Source of the DNA: Enterococcus xiangfangensis
GTDB lineage: Bacteria; Bacillota; Bacilli; Lactobacillales; Enterococcaceae
DNA length: 64,000 nucleotides
Assembly: GCF_005405365.1 (NCBI RefSeq)
Contig: NZ_BJDX01000008.1
Span: 55,222-119,221, forward strand
Reading direction: 5' to 3'
This document shows, one piece after another, positions 18,868 to 28,778 of this stretch (position 1 is its first letter; every line of letters starts with the position of its first letter). The notes under the pieces were generated by a model. The model was given only the letters and a program-made list of their open reading frames with translations. It was not told the origin of the DNA and did no database searches. The translations under genes and the position numbers were made by a program.

Positions 18868-19413
18868 TTAGTCGGTTTCGATCAGACCATATTTTCCATC
18901 TTTACGACGATAAACAATACTTGTACCATTTGTTTCAGCATCTTCAAAGATAAAGAAATTATGTCCTAGCATGTTCATTTGTAAAACGGCTTCTTCGCTG
19001 CCCATTGGTTTCAATGATAAGCGTTTTGTGCGGACGATCTCTAATTCAGATTCTTCTGATTCTTCCGCATTTACTAGCACGTCTACTTCACGTTCAGGTA
19101 CGCCTGTTTCACGAGCTTTACGATTAATTTTTGTTTTGAATTTGCGGATCTGACGTTCTAATTTATCCACAACCAAATCAATACTTGCATATAAATCTGG
19201 TGAAGTTTCTTCCGCCCGAAGAACCAAGTAAGGTAATGGAATCGTTACTTCAACTTTTGCCGTTTTTTCTGTATACACTTTCAAATTGACATAAGCAGTC
19301 GCATCCGGAACATCAGTAAAGTAGCGTTCTAACTTTCCTACTTTCTTTTCAACGTAACTGCGGATAGCTTCAGTAACTTCGATGTTTTCTCCACGAACAT
19401 TATATTTGAACAT
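18868..19413 (-). CDS. hpf: Long-form ribosome hibernation promoting factor
   Basis: A 181-residue long HPF. The N-terminal domain ([20 protein letters not shown], beta-alpha fold) sits in the decoding centre, and the C-terminal domain (about residues 125-181, [21 protein letters not shown]) dimerises ribosomes into inactive 100S particles. ATG 19413 has AGGGG nine bases upstream and gives the family N-terminus; the frame is open to 19557 but that extension runs through the promoter and is rejected. It follows comFA-comFC but has its own promoter at 19486-19514. Confidence 0.95.
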   Translation of the reverse strand: MFKYNVRGENIEVTEAIRSYVEKKVGKLERYFTDVPDATAYVNLKVYTEKTAKVEVTIPLPYLVLRAEETSPDLYASIDLVVDKLERQIRKFKTKINRKARETGVPEREVDVLVNAEESEESELEIVRTKRLSLKPMGSEEAVLQMNMLGHNFFIFEDAETNGTSIVYRRKDGKYGLIETD

Positions 19414-19485
19414 ACGTATTGCCCCTTTCGTCTTGCCAACTGAAGATAGGAGGAAGGACCACTCTTTCCTCTTCTTCTTAACTCT

Positions 19486-19514
19486 ATTATAGCGAAATCT
19501 CATTTTTTTGCAAA
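19486..19514 (-). promoter_or_regulatory. hpf promoter
   Basis: Perfect TATAAT at 19486-19491 on the minus strand. Upstream is TTGCAA or TTTGCA at 19508-19514 with 16-17 bp spacing. It lies between the comFC stop and hpf. Confidence 0.6.
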
Positions 19515-19553
19515 GTAAATCGCTATCAATTTTGCGAACATAAATAAAGCATT

Positions 19554-20219
19554 TCACCGAGCAAAAGTCAAGCTTTTCACTGTTTCAGCTCCATTTTTAT
19601 AAAGCAATTCTGCTCCATGGAACAACGTTCGGCCTGTCGTGTAGACATCATCGATTAATAAAACTCTTTGATTTCTAATCTTTTCACTTTCCACATTCAG
19701 TTTGAATGGTTGTGCCATCAACAAACGTTCCTCACGAGTTTTTTCTGATTGCGGGGATAACTCTTTGCGCTGCAACAGCATTTCAAAAGGTACCTTCGTC
19801 AACGCTAAACACGCACTAACTTGATTGAACCCTCTTTGCTTGAAGCGTTCTTTAGAAAGGGGCAACGGGCAAATTAAGTAGCCTCGATACATTCGTAATG
19901 CCTGTTTAAGTTCTGTTGCAAACGCTCCCCGCAAACGATAATCACCGGTGAATTTATACGCTTCAATCCATTTACGAAAGCCTTCGTCATATTGATACAA
20001 ACTTTTATTATTTAAAACAAATCCGGATGTCTGCTGCCACTTGCGACAATCCCGGCACAGTTTGACGGAATTTTTACGTCCGCAGCCCACACAAGCCGTA
20101 GCGTGATCGATTTTTGTAAATTGTTCCTCACAATGATAACATCTTAGACTTGCAGAACAAAACAACTCGCGCAAGGTGAGATTTCGGATCAATTCTTTTT
20201 GGCAACAACTACATCTCAT
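19554..20219 (-). CDS. comFC: ComFC-type phosphoribosyltransferase
   Basis: A 221-residue protein of the ComFC/GntX family used in DNA uptake during competence. The N-terminus carries paired cysteines for zinc (MRCSCC, RCYHCEE, CVGCGRK, LCRDC). The C-terminal PRPP-binding loop reads [14 protein letters not shown] (about residues 188-201). It overlaps comFA by 11 nt, the normal comF operon order. Whether this organism is transformable cannot be judged from the window. Confidence 0.92.
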   Translation of the reverse strand: MRCSCCQKELIRNLTLRELFCSASLRCYHCEEQFTKIDHATACVGCGRKNSVKLCRDCRKWQQTSGFVLNNKSLYQYDEGFRKWIEAYKFTGDYRLRGAFATELKQALRMYRGYLICPLPLSKERFKQRGFNQVSACLALTKVPFEMLLQRKELSPQSEKTREERLLMAQPFKLNVESEKIRNQRVLLIDDVYTTGRTLFHGAELLYKNGAETVKSLTFAR

Positions 20220-21510
20220 CGATCAATCCTCGCGACAGCGCCTGACGATTGTTTTCTTTGATCTCATTGATCGCCGCTTGGATCGCTGCAGTTTGTTCAC
20301 TAGTAACAAAAATGACCTCAGCTTGATTATACGTCCCTTTCCGATCTGCCCGACCGGCCATTTGGACGAGTGCCGCCTTTTTAAAGATTCGGTGAGCCGC
20401 TTGTAATACAACCACCGATACATGTTCAAAGGTTACTCCCCGTTCGAGAATCGTCGTCGCCAAAAGTAATTGGTATTTTCCCGCCCGCATATTTTCAACT
20501 TTGATCAGTCGTTCTTGATCTTGTGAAAAAACTGTCGTTAGCCGCACTGGAAATTCCTGCGAGATGCATGCTGCCATTTTTTGTAGCAATGAGATATTGG
20601 GACAAAAAAACAATACATTATTTTTTTCTAATAACGCAGCTAGCTTAGCTAAAATATTTTTAGGCAAACGACCAACCTGCAACTGTTTTTCTAATCGCCA
20701 AGAAAAAAAGACTTGCGGGACTGGCAAACGACGCCGATGATAGCGAGCCGGCAAATAATACAGGCGATCAACTGTCTGTTTTAACATTTCGGCTGGAGTT
20801 GCACTTAAATAGATGCGCTTGCCTATCGGTTTTTGAGCATGATTTACTGCGCGTTGCAGCAAAGGATCTTCTGTGTAAGGAAACGCATCCACTTCATCAA
20901 CGATCACCAGATCAAAATACTGGTGATAACGTAAAAGCTGGTGGACAGTACAAACGACAAAGCTATCTCCAGCAGTTTTACGTTCTTGACCATGAAAGAG
21001 ACTAATTTTTTCTTTAGGGAATGCTTGGCGAAAGCGAAGGAACAACTCGTTACAAACATCTACTCGTGGTGAAGTTACCGCGACTCGTTTTCCTTGTTCA
21101 AGCAGCTGTTGCAGTAACGGAAATAACATTTCCGTTTTTCCCGCTCCCGTCACAGCCCAAAGCAGAAAAGTTTGCGCCGTTGCTTGATCTTGGATGAGGC
21201 AGTCAGCGATCTCGCGTTGCGGTTCAGAGAGTTTGCCTTTCCAGACAAGAATTGTTTTTTTCGTCGGTAATTTTTTTGCTGGGAAATAATAAAGAAAGGA
21301 TCGGCTGTCTATTCGTTTCAATCCTAAGCAAAAAGGACAATAGAAAAAGCCGGCGGGTACTTTTTGATAGGAAACTTCACCACAACGATGACACAACCAG
21401 CCGGATTCCTGCTCCGTCATCGCCGGAATTTTCTTGGCGTGACTCAAGTCTACTTGCGGATAAAAAGCTTGCCACTCTTTTTTCAATAATCGCTGACCTG
21501 TGATTTCCAT
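20209..21510 (-). CDS. comFA: ComFA DNA-uptake helicase
   Basis: A 433-residue superfamily 2 helicase that helps pull single-stranded DNA across the membrane in competence. A zinc module comes first (CHRCGEVSYQ...YCPFC, about residues 35-61), then Walker A AVTGAGKTEM, Walker B/DEAD-type VIVDEVDAFPY, motif III LSATP and motif VI QMAGRADRKG. AGGAGGG precedes ATG 21510. The gene is intact, as is comFC. Confidence 0.94.
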   Translation of the reverse strand: MEITGQRLLKKEWQAFYPQVDLSHAKKIPAMTEQESGWLCHRCGEVSYQKVPAGFFYCPFCLGLKRIDSRSFLYYFPAKKLPTKKTILVWKGKLSEPQREIADCLIQDQATAQTFLLWAVTGAGKTEMLFPLLQQLLEQGKRVAVTSPRVDVCNELFLRFRQAFPKEKISLFHGQERKTAGDSFVVCTVHQLLRYHQYFDLVIVDEVDAFPYTEDPLLQRAVNHAQKPIGKRIYLSATPAEMLKQTVDRLYYLPARYHRRRLPVPQVFFSWRLEKQLQVGRLPKNILAKLAALLEKNNVLFFCPNISLLQKMAACISQEFPVRLTTVFSQDQERLIKVENMRAGKYQLLLATTILERGVTFEHVSVVVLQAAHRIFKKAALVQMAGRADRKGTYNQAEVIFVTSEQTAAIQAAINEIKENNRQALSRGLIDEM

Positions 21511-21637
21511 CAGTACATTTCCCTCCTTTTCAAAAAGATACGCAAATTGTCAATCCTTCTTTTTACTTATTAAAAAAATCGACTCACTGCACCTAAGCAA
21601 AACGATCTTAGTTTTTTCTAACTCACGTGCACAACGC

Positions 21638-21667
21638 AAAAAAAATTGTGACAAGTTTTTGTCACAA
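21638..21667 (-). terminator. Terminator of the DUF7662 gene
   Basis: TTGTGACAA (21646-21654) / TTGTCACAA (21659-21667) with a GTTT loop, then T8 on the minus strand. It isolates the gene from comFA. Confidence 0.88.
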
Positions 21668-21708
21668 CTTCTTTGTCTGTCTTATTAACTAAATTAGTAC
21701 ACTGCTAG

Positions 21709-21996
21709 CTAGAACAACCAACTTGCTTTCACTAATTTGTTGAAGACCACATATTCTTTATCAAGATTGACCTGAACAACTTCATAATTTGCGTTCAACC
21801 AGCCATAAGCGCCTTTTTCCGGATGGCGATAATCATTCGCCCACCAGTCAAGATCTTGCCGTGCTGTCTGCGGCAAGCCACTGCGGGGAAACAACAATTC
21901 ATCAAATTGAGTAAAGGTCAGTGTAACTTGTGAGCCGTTATTGCTTTTCAAATAATGAGTGATCCCATCATATTTTTTTGTGCGTGTCACGCTCAT
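21709..21996 (-). CDS. DUF7662 domain protein, function unknown
   Basis: A 95-residue soluble protein. The pattern LTFTQFDELL (residues of about 26-35), LPQTARQDLDWWAND, GAYGWLNANYEV and a final KEYVVFNK match what I recall of the DUF7662 family, small stand-alone domains often found in accessory regions. The biochemical role is not known to me. It is a single-gene unit with its own terminator, placed between comFA and divergent yigZ. AAGG-CGAGGG lies just before ATG 21996. Confidence 0.65.
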   Translation of the reverse strand: MSVTRTKKYDGITHYLKSNNGSQVTLTFTQFDELLFPRSGLPQTARQDLDWWANDYRHPEKGAYGWLNANYEVVQVNLDKEYVVFNKLVKASWLF

Positions 21997-22035
21997 CCCT
22001 CGCCTTCAAACAGATTCCTGTTCATAAACATTTAG

Positions 22036-22065
22036 TTGAAACCTGCCCCGCTTTTCTCCTATACT
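22036..22065 (+). promoter_or_regulatory. yigZ promoter
   Basis: TTGAAA (22036-22041), 18-bp spacer, TATACT (22060-22065), 30 bp upstream of the chosen yigZ start. Confidence 0.65.
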
Positions 22066-22095
22066 AAGAAGAGAAAAATAAAGCGAGGCAAAATT

Positions 22096-22737
22096 ATGCT
22101 GCAAAATTATCGTACGATCAAAGAAGACCACCAATACGAAATCGAAATCAAAAAATCACACTTCATTTGTTTTTTAAAACGAATTGCTTCTGAAGAAGAA
22201 GCAAAAGAGTTCATCCAATACATCAAAAAGGAACATTGGAAAGCCAATCATAACTGCAGCGCCTTTGTTTTAGGCGACCGCAATGAAATCCAGCGCTCTT
22301 CAGATGACGGAGAACCTAGCGGAACTGCTGGGGCTCCTATGTTAGAAGTCTTGAAAAAGAATGAGTTGATCAATGTTTGTGCCGTCGTTACGCGTTATTT
22401 TGGCGGAACCAAACTTGGGGCCGGCGGATTGATCCGGGCTTATTCTGGCGCAGTCGCTCAAGCAATCGCTGATATTGGTATCGTAGAAGGCCGACTGCAG
22501 CAAGAAGTTTTCGTCCAAATAGATTATGCTAACTGGGGCAAGATGGAACACTTCATCACTAATGAAAAAATTGCGGTTAAAGAGACCCAGTTCACCGATC
22601 AGGTCATTGCGACTTGTCTAGTCGATGAAAATCAGCTCATAGCTTTTGAAGCTCAAGTCACAGATCTATTAAATGGCCAAGTTAAATTTGAAACTGGCGC
22701 CGTCTTATACCATGAACAACCAATCCAAGAAGCCTAG
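22096..22737 (+). CDS. yigZ: YigZ/YvyE family (IMPACT) protein
   Basis: A 213-residue two-domain protein. The N-terminal UPF0029/IMPACT domain has SSDDGEPSGTAGAPML (about residues 69-84) and VTRYFGGTKLGAGGLIRAYS; the C-terminal domain is DUF1949. Members have been linked to translation control and to peptidase or nucleotide-binding functions, but the reaction is not established. I start at ATG 22096 with GAGG eight bases upstream; an ATG at 22036 would overlap the promoter. It is one of the few plus-strand genes here and is convergent with the GntR gene, sharing a terminator region. Confidence 0.88.
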   Translation: MLQNYRTIKEDHQYEIEIKKSHFICFLKRIASEEEAKEFIQYIKKEHWKANHNCSAFVLGDRNEIQRSSDDGEPSGTAGAPMLEVLKKNELINVCAVVTRYFGGTKLGAGGLIRAYSGAVAQAIADIGIVEGRLQQEVFVQIDYANWGKMEHFITNEKIAVKETQFTDQVIATCLVDENQLIAFEAQVTDLLNGQVKFETGAVLYHEQPIQEA

Positions 22738-22754
22738 CTTCTTGGATTATTTTT
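22722..22754 (+). terminator. yigZ terminator
   Basis: AATCCAAGAAGC (22722-22733) / GCTTCTTGGATT (22737-22748) then ATTTTT. The yigZ stop codon lies in the loop and the convergent GntR stop lies in the stem's 3' end. Confidence 0.9.
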
Positions 22755-23451
22755 CTAAATAAAATTCAAAACGGCTGCCGACATATTGGGTGCGCACATA
22801 TTCGAAAGGACGACCGTCAGTAAGATAGGAAATTTGACGCAGCCGCAAAATCGCATCGCCGCGTTTTACCGCCAAATATTCTGCGATTTGTTCTGGCGCT
22901 AAAATCGCTGAGACTGTTTGATTGGCATGACCGATTTCGAATCCTTTTTCTTGCAAACTATGATAAAACGATTCCGTAATTTCTTCTTTACTGAACCCTT
23001 CGATTAGTTTGGCAGGAATACTTGCGACTTCAAAACAAATCGGAACATCATCTGCATACCGGATCCGTTCCATTCGTAAAACTTGCTCGCCTTTTTCCAA
23101 GCTCAATTTTTCTGCTTCACTAGAACTGGCACGTGAATGAAAAAAGGAGATCGTTTTGCTAGACGGAACTTTTCCAAGAGATTCCATAATATCGGTAAAA
23201 CTTGTTGTTCCAGTCATTTTTTCTTGAACTTTTTTACTTGCTACATAAGTCCCTGAACCGATTTTCCGATCTAAGATTCCTTCATCAGACAATGTTTGGA
23301 TTGCTTGGCGGAGAGTCATCCGGCTTACGCCGAATCTCAATGATAATTCTCGTTCAGAAGGCAGGCGAGCGCCAACTTTCCATACGCCGTTTTCAATTTC
23401 ATTTTTTAACTGATCATGTATTTGAATATAAACTGGCACTTGATTCGCCAC
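22747..23451 (-). CDS. GntR/HutC-family transcription regulator
   Basis: A 234-residue repressor with an N-terminal winged helix (YIQIHDQLKNEIENG...LPSERELSLRFGVSRMTLRQAI, about residues 6-50) and a C-terminal UTRA effector domain ending YVGSRFEFYLEK. It resembles NagR/YvoA regulators of amino-sugar use, but the ligand is unknown. I chose GTG 23451 because GAGGTGA lies six bases upstream; a GTG at 23460 is in frame but overlaps that site. A perfect 10-bp palindrome sits between its own -35 and -10, so it probably represses itself. No obvious target operon adjoins it. Confidence 0.88.
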   Translation of the reverse strand: MANQVPVYIQIHDQLKNEIENGVWKVGARLPSERELSLRFGVSRMTLRQAIQTLSDEGILDRKIGSGTYVASKKVQEKMTGTTSFTDIMESLGKVPSSKTISFFHSRASSSEAEKLSLEKGEQVLRMERIRYADDVPICFEVASIPAKLIEGFSKEEITESFYHSLQEKGFEIGHANQTVSAILAPEQIAEYLAVKRGDAILRLRQISYLTDGRPFEYVRTQYVGSRFEFYLEK

Positions 23452-23478
23452 ATTTGTCACCTCGATTAATTTTCTTCT

Positions 23479-23507
23479 ATTATAACTGGTATATACCTAA
23501 TGTACAA
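23479..23507 (-). promoter_or_regulatory. GntR gene promoter with internal operator
   Basis: TATAAT (23479-23484) with TTGTAC (23502-23507) 17 bp upstream on the minus strand. GGTATATACC (23488-23497), a perfect palindrome of the GT-n-TA-n-AC type bound by HutC regulators, fills the spacer. Confidence 0.65.
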
Positions 23508-23615
23508 CAATAACCCTGTGAATATTTCCTTTATCCTTTTTTCAACTTCCTTAACAGCTCATTCATGCCCAAACATTATTCGTTTTCGTACTGGAAACAC
23601 TTAGAGAAATAACTA

Positions 23616-23653
23616 GAAAAAAAGAGCAGACCCATTTAATTGGTCTACTCTTT
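23616..23653 (-). terminator. Terminator of the dehydratase-activase gene
   Basis: AAAGAGCAGACC (23621-23632) / GGTCTACTCTTT (23642-23653), one mismatch, then a T-rich tract on the minus strand. Confidence 0.85.
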
Positions 23654-23656
23654 CAA

Positions 23657-26600
23657 TCAGTTTTTGATTTCTGCTTTTAATTGTTTGTTGGCAGTCGCCA
23701 TCATCAAGCGGATCCGATTCAATTGATTGACGATCGAAACCCCTGGGTCATAATCGATCGCTGCAATATTTGATTTTGGATACTGGTGGCGCAACTCTTT
23801 GATTACCCCTTTACCGACCACGTGATTTGGTAAACATCCAAACGGCTGCATGCAGACGATATTATTGACGCCATTTTTCAATAGATCAATCATCTCACCA
23901 GTCAAGAACCAGCCTTCACCTGTATGATTTCCGATCGAAAGAATCTTGCCGGCATCTTCAGCCAATTGATAGATCGAATGAATCCCTGTAAAGCGTTCAG
24001 AAGCACGCAACGCTTTATCCATTGGTTTTTCGACCACTTCAATCAATTTGATCGCCATTTCTGCGATCGTTTTATTTTTTTTCGGCATGCCCATATTGTC
24101 ATATTTCCAAATTTGATTGTACAAAGAATAATTCATGAAACCGATCAAGTCAGGTACGACTGCTTCAGCACCTTCTGCTTCAAGCAAACGAACGATATCA
24201 TTATTAGCTGTCGGCGAATATTTAACTAAAATTTCACCAACGATACCGACTTTTGGTTTCACTTCATTAGAAATTGGAACAGTATCAAAGTCCTTGATAA
24301 TTTTTTTCATGTTGCGGTTAAACGTAGTTAGCGAGCCGCTCCGAACATTACTTTCTACTTTTTTCAGCCACTCTTCATGCAAAGCATCGATTTGACCTTT
24401 TTCTAGTTCGTAAGGACGTGTCCGATAAACGAGCCGTTCAAATAGATCCCCATAAAGAATCGCAACAACGATTCGTTTTAACATCGGCAATGTGTATTTA
24501 AATCCCGGATTGCTTTCTACACCTTTGTTTCCTAGTGAAACAGAGACAACGGGTACTTGTGAGAACCCTGCATCATTCAACGCTTTTCTCAGTAACGGGA
24601 TATAGTTTGTTGCGCGACAGCCGCCGCCGGTTTGGCTCATCATCACACTCGTATTTTCTAAATCGTATTTTCCGCTTTGCAAGGCTTCAACCAACTGACC
24701 AATCGAGATGATTGCTGGATAACAGGAATCATTATTGACAAATTTTAGACCGACATTGATTGCTTCACGATCCATCGCTGGCAGACAAACAACATTGTAA
24801 CCAGAAGCTTCCAATGCAACATCAAACAAACCGGACTGATGGATTGGACTAAGCATTGGTAAAAGCAAAGTATGTTTTTTGCGCATCTCTTTAGTAAAGA
24901 CGATTTTTTCTGGTTCTTCAAAACGTTGGACCGGTTCAAAATTCGATTTCTCCCGTTCGTTAACCGCAGCTTTTAAAGAACGCAGACGAATTCTGATTGC
25001 ACCTAAATTGGACCCTTCGTCGATTTTCAAAACGGTGTAGATCTTACCGTATTGATCCATGATTTCTTCTACTTGGTCCGTCGTTACTGCATCTAGCCCG
25101 CAACCAAATGAATTTAGTTGGACTAGTTCAAGATTTTTTGATTTGGCTACGACACGAGCAGCTGCATATAGTCGAGAATGGTAGACCCATTGATTGACTA
25201 CACGAAGATTGCCGACATCGCCTAAATGAGAAACGCTATCTTCTGTTAATACGTGGAATCCTTCTTGCGTGATCACTTCAGCGATTCCGTGATTGATCTC
25301 AGGATCCAAATGATACGGACGACCAGAAAGAACGATTCCGCGTTGCCCTTTTTGATTGAGCATCAATAAGGTTTCTTCCCCTTTTTGCCGGACATCTGCT
25401 TTGAATTTTTCTAATTCTTCATAGGCATGATGCAACGCTTGGTCGATCTCTGCTTGTGTAATCCCTAAATCTTGGAAACAACGACCAAGAACTTTAGCAA
25501 CAGAAGCTTCATTGGCTAAATTCAAATATGGATTACGATAATCCACTTTGCCATCGCGAATATCATCCACATTGTTGCGAATCACATCAGGATAACTTTG
25601 AACGATTGGGCAGTTGAAATGATTATCCGCATCTTTTGATTCTTCTCGTTCAAATACGACTCCAGGATAAAAGATCATCGGTACGCCGCTATCGATCAAG
25701 GCTTGGATATGTCCATGAGTGATTTTCGCTGGATAACAAGCCGTATCGCTCGGAATTGTTTCCATTCCTTGTTCATACAATGCTTTGTTGGAACGCGGTG
25801 ACAACTTCACTCGGAAACCCAAATCGCTGAAGAAGGTATGCCACAACGGATAATTTTCATACATGTTCAAGACCCGTGGGATCCCGATCTCGCCGCGGAC
25901 GGCATCTTTTTTGCGTAATGGCCGATATTTGAATAAGCGGCGGTATTTATAATCCACTAAATTGACTTTTTTATCTTCACGTTTTACTTTGATTTGAGCG
26001 CCGCGTTCGCACCGATTTCCGGTAATAAATTGGCGTCCATCTGAGAATAACGTTACCGTCAGCATACAATTATTTTCACATAACCCGCAATGAGTAAATT
26101 CTTTTTCAGCCGTAAATGTATCGATTTCTGCTAAAGAAAGTGTTTCGGTCGTTTCGCCGATTTCATAATCTTCCAAAGCAATTAACGCCGCTCCAAAAGC
26201 CCCCATTAAACCAGCAATCGATGGCCGAACAACTTCCCGACCGGAAACAACTTCAAATGCCCGTAAAACTGCTTCATTATAAAATGTTCCGCCCTGACAG
26301 ACGATTTTCTCACCAAGTTCTTCAGGACGCCGAACTTTGATTACTTTATAAATCGCATTCTTGATGACAGAATAAGACAAGCCGGCAGAAATATCGCCAA
26401 CTGAAGCCCCTTCTTTTTGAACTTGTTTTACTTTAGAATTCATAAAGACAGTACAACGTGAACCTAGATCAACCGGTGCTTTTGATTTCACTGCCGCCTG
26501 TGCAAAATCTTCTACATTATAATTCAACGATTTTGCGAATGTTTCAATAAACGAACCGCAACCGGAAGAACATGCTTCGTTTAATTGGATTGAAGACAAG

Positions 26601-27898
26601 GCGCCGTCTTTGATCGTCATTGCTTTCATATCTTGTCCGCCGATATCTAAAATAAAATCGACCCCAGGTTGAAAATAATTTGCCGCTTTATAATGGGCCA
26701 TCGTTTCAACTTCACCAATATCGACTTTCAACGCATTTTTAATCAACTGCTCCCCATATCCCGTAACAGCTGCTTTTCCGATAAATACGTTTTCTGGTAG
26801 CTTCGTATACAGGTCTTTTAAGACTTTCATGGTCGTCTCTAACGGCTGCCCTTGATTATTACCATAAAATGAATACATCAAGTTGCCATTATCATCGATC
26901 AGCGTGACTTTAGTAGTCGTTGAACCAGCATCAATCCCTAAAAAGGCGACCCCTTCATGTTCAGCTAAATCTTTTTCTCTGACTTGCGCCTGACCATGAC
27001 GCATCCGAAATTCGGCTAACTCCGCTTCATCTTTAAATAATGGTTCAAGTGTGTCTGAAGGTGCTAAATGTCCTTCATCGGCAGTTAGTAAACGATGCAG
27101 CAAGCCTTCTAATGAAGTCATTTCTGCTTCTTCTGAATAAAAAGCCGCTCCCATCGCTACAAAAAGTTGCGGATTTTCTGGGAAGATCACATTTTCCGGC
27201 GCAATATTTAATGTTTCAATGAATCGCTGGCGCAATTCAGACATGAAAAATAGCGGTCCTCCAAGAAAAGCGATGTTTCCTTTGATTTTTCGTCCAGCGG
27301 CTAAACCTGCAATCGTTTGATTAACGACCGCTTGAAAAATACTCGCTGCGATATCTTCTTTCGCTGCTCCTTCATTGATCAACGGTTGTACGTCGGTTTT
27401 TGCAAACACACCGCAACGAGAAGCGATTGGATAAATCGTTTTATAGTTTTTAGCTAATTCATTTACGCCATTAGCATCCGTTTTCAATAAGACGGCCATC
27501 TGATCGATAAACGCGCCCGTCCCACCAGCACAGCTCCCATTCATTCGCTGCTCTAACGAACCTTCAAAAAAGGTGATTTTTGCATCTTCTCCACCTAATT
27601 CAATAACTACATCGGTCTCAGGAATAATTTCTTCGACTGTGCGTGTACACGCGATTACCTCTTGCACAAAAGGAATCGCCAATACATCGGCCAACCCCAT
27701 TCCGCCAGAACCTGTGATACTCATCGTCATTTCTTGATCACCAATGACTGTTTCTGCTTCTCGCAAGATACGTTCTGTGGCATTTTTCACATCTGAAAAG
27801 TGACGTTCATACTTCGCAAAAAGACTTTCGTTTTGTTCATTCAAAATGACCAACTTGACGGTTGTAGAGCCAACATCAATCCCTGCTCGTAATGCCAT
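23657..27898 (-). CDS. Giant 2-hydroxyacyl-CoA dehydratase activase-type protein
   Basis: A 1413-residue cytoplasmic protein. It begins with two BadF/BcrA-type ASKHA ATPase domains, each opening with a phosphate loop ([10 protein letters not shown] at residues 6-15 and [10 protein letters not shown] at about 322-331) and each carrying a cluster cysteine ([11 protein letters not shown] and [10 protein letters not shown]). A cysteine pair motif [10 protein letters not shown] follows, then a long DUF2229/HgdB-like region with [30 protein letters not shown] and [10 protein letters not shown]. The family couples ATP hydrolysis to low-potential electron transfer through iron-sulfur clusters. The substrate of this fused form is unknown. 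ATG 27898 is preferred (TAGGA six bases upstream). It faces a divergent TetR gene. Confidence 0.85.
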   Translation of the reverse strand: MALRAGIDVGSTTVKLVILNEQNESLFAKYERHFSDVKNATERILREAETVIGDQEMTMSITGSGGMGLADVLAIPFVQEVIACTRTVEEIIPETDVVIELGGEDAKITFFEGSLEQRMNGSCAGGTGAFIDQMAVLLKTDANGVNELAKNYKTIYPIASRCGVFAKTDVQPLINEGAAKEDIAASIFQAVVNQTIAGLAAGRKIKGNIAFLGGPLFFMSELRQRFIETLNIAPENVIFPENPQLFVAMGAAFYSEEAEMTSLEGLLHRLLTADEGHLAPSDTLEPLFKDEAELAEFRMRHGQAQVREKDLAEHEGVAFLGIDAGSTTTKVTLIDDNGNLMYSFYGNNQGQPLETTMKVLKDLYTKLPENVFIGKAAVTGYGEQLIKNALKVDIGEVETMAHYKAANYFQPGVDFILDIGGQDMKAMTIKDGALSSIQLNEACSSGCGSFIETFAKSLNYNVEDFAQAAVKSKAPVDLGSRCTVFMNSKVKQVQKEGASVGDISAGLSYSVIKNAIYKVIKVRRPEELGEKIVCQGGTFYNEAVLRAFEVVSGREVVRPSIAGLMGAFGAALIALEDYEIGETTETLSLAEIDTFTAEKEFTHCGLCENNCMLTVTLFSDGRQFITGNRCERGAQIKVKREDKKVNLVDYKYRRLFKYRPLRKKDAVRGEIGIPRVLNMYENYPLWHTFFSDLGFRVKLSPRSNKALYEQGMETIPSDTACYPAKITHGHIQALIDSGVPMIFYPGVVFEREESKDADNHFNCPIVQSYPDVIRNNVDDIRDGKVDYRNPYLNLANEASVAKVLGRCFQDLGITQAEIDQALHHAYEELEKFKADVRQKGEETLLMLNQKGQRGIVLSGRPYHLDPEINHGIAEVITQEGFHVLTEDSVSHLGDVGNLRVVNQWVYHSRLYAAARVVAKSKNLELVQLNSFGCGLDAVTTDQVEEIMDQYGKIYTVLKIDEGSNLGAIRIRLRSLKAAVNEREKSNFEPVQRFEEPEKIVFTKEMRKKHTLLLPMLSPIHQSGLFDVALEASGYNVVCLPAMDREAINVGLKFVNNDSCYPAIISIGQLVEALQSGKYDLENTSVMMSQTGGGCRATNYIPLLRKALNDAGFSQVPVVSVSLGNKGVESNPGFKYTLPMLKRIVVAILYGDLFERLVYRTRPYELEKGQIDALHEEWLKKVESNVRSGSLTTFNRNMKKIIKDFDTVPISNEVKPKVGIVGEILVKYSPTANNDIVRLLEAEGAEAVVPDLIGFMNYSLYNQIWKYDNMGMPKKNKTIAEMAIKLIEVVEKPMDKALRASERFTGIHSIYQLAEDAGKILSIGNHTGEGWFLTGEMIDLLKNGVNNIVCMQPFGCLPNHVVGKGVIKELRHQYPKSNIAAIDYDPGVSIVNQLNRIRLMMATANKQLKAEIKN

Positions 27899-27923
27899 AA
27901 TCATTCCTACCTTCCCTTTTTAA

Positions 27924-27935
27924 CAACACATGTTG
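27924..27935. promoter_or_regulatory. Candidate TetR operator
   Basis: CAACACATGTTG, an imperfect palindrome with 5-bp half-sites CAACA/TGTTG, in the 176-bp divergent gap between the activase gene and the TetR gene. Palindrome and position are the only support. Confidence 0.3.
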
Positions 27936-28074
27936 ATTAACTTACAAAGTGTTTGTTATACTACTCACGTATATTCTAAAAACATTTCGAACGTTATGCA
28001 ATACTCAAAACTATTTCATTCGTGTGATAAGCAACAATCCAGCAAACTCTGTTGAAAAACGAAAGGATTTTATT

Positions 28075-28683
28075 ATGCCTAAAAAAATTGACCTTCGAGT
28101 TAAACGAACCAACAAAATGATTATGGAAGCTTTTATTCACTTAGTAGAAGTAAAAGGGTTCGACAATATCACCGTACAAGAAATCGCCGATGAAGCAATG
28201 ATTAATCGCGCAACGTTTTATGCTCACTACAAAGATAAACAAGATCTCTATGATTTTATTTTTAAACAGGCTATCGACGCTTTTGCCTCGGTCCTTGATC
28301 CTGATCAGATCGTTCAAGGCAATCGGTTAAAAGTTCGCAAGATCGAAATGGTCCTAAAAAATATTTATGAACAGATTCAAGCAAATCGGAAATTCTTTTT
28401 GACTGTCTTGGATGCTTCAGGAAACGAGATTCTCCGCAAAAAAATTGCAGAAATTTTAAATGAAAAATATTCCCATATCTTTAACCGATTAAAAATCACT
28501 GAAAATGACATCGAAGTACCATTGGATTTTATCATTGAATACATGACTTCAATATTTATCGGAACCTTGCATTGGTGGATTACTAGCGACACGACCATGA
28601 GTGCCGACAGCCTTGCTAAATTAGTTATCAAATTAGTCGGCAATGGCCATCTGACTATTTTAGGTATCGAGATTGATCATTAA
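28075..28683 (+). CDS. TetR/AcrR-family regulator
   Basis: A 202-residue regulator. The N-terminal helix-turn-helix region is clear (ITVQEIADEAMINRATFYAHY, about residues 36-55, shown without the last residue of the helix), with a divergent C-terminal ligand domain. AAAGGA lies eight bases before ATG 28075; the open frame upstream to 27949 runs through the promoter region and is rejected. Being divergent from the 1413-residue activase gene, it probably controls that gene and itself. Ligand unknown. Confidence 0.87.
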   Translation: MPKKIDLRVKRTNKMIMEAFIHLVEVKGFDNITVQEIADEAMINRATFYAHYKDKQDLYDFIFKQAIDAFASVLDPDQIVQGNRLKVRKIEMVLKNIYEQIQANRKFFLTVLDASGNEILRKKIAEILNEKYSHIFNRLKITENDIEVPLDFIIEYMTSIFIGTLHWWITSDTTMSADSLAKLVIKLVGNGHLTILGIEIDH

Positions 28684-28688
28684 AAAAA

Positions 28689-28722
28689 GGTGTGACAAAA
28701 ATCTTGTCACACCTCCTTTTTT
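28689..28722 (+). terminator. Terminator of the TetR gene
   Basis: GGTGTGACAA (28689-28698) / TTGTCACACC (28704-28713), 5-nt loop, then TCCTTTTTT. Confidence 0.9.
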
Positions 28723-28778
28723 CGAGTAAATGGCGAGAAAAAGCTTCTAAAGTTTCTTGCTTCGCCCATACTCTCTTT

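Noticed and set aside
19414..19557. N-terminal extension of hpf by 48 residues
   Set aside because: It covers the hpf promoter TATAAT and has no homology to the family start.
21646..21667. Rex operator (TTGTGA...TCACAA)
   Set aside because: The half-sites are 10 bp apart rather than 6 and form a terminator hairpin with a T-tract.
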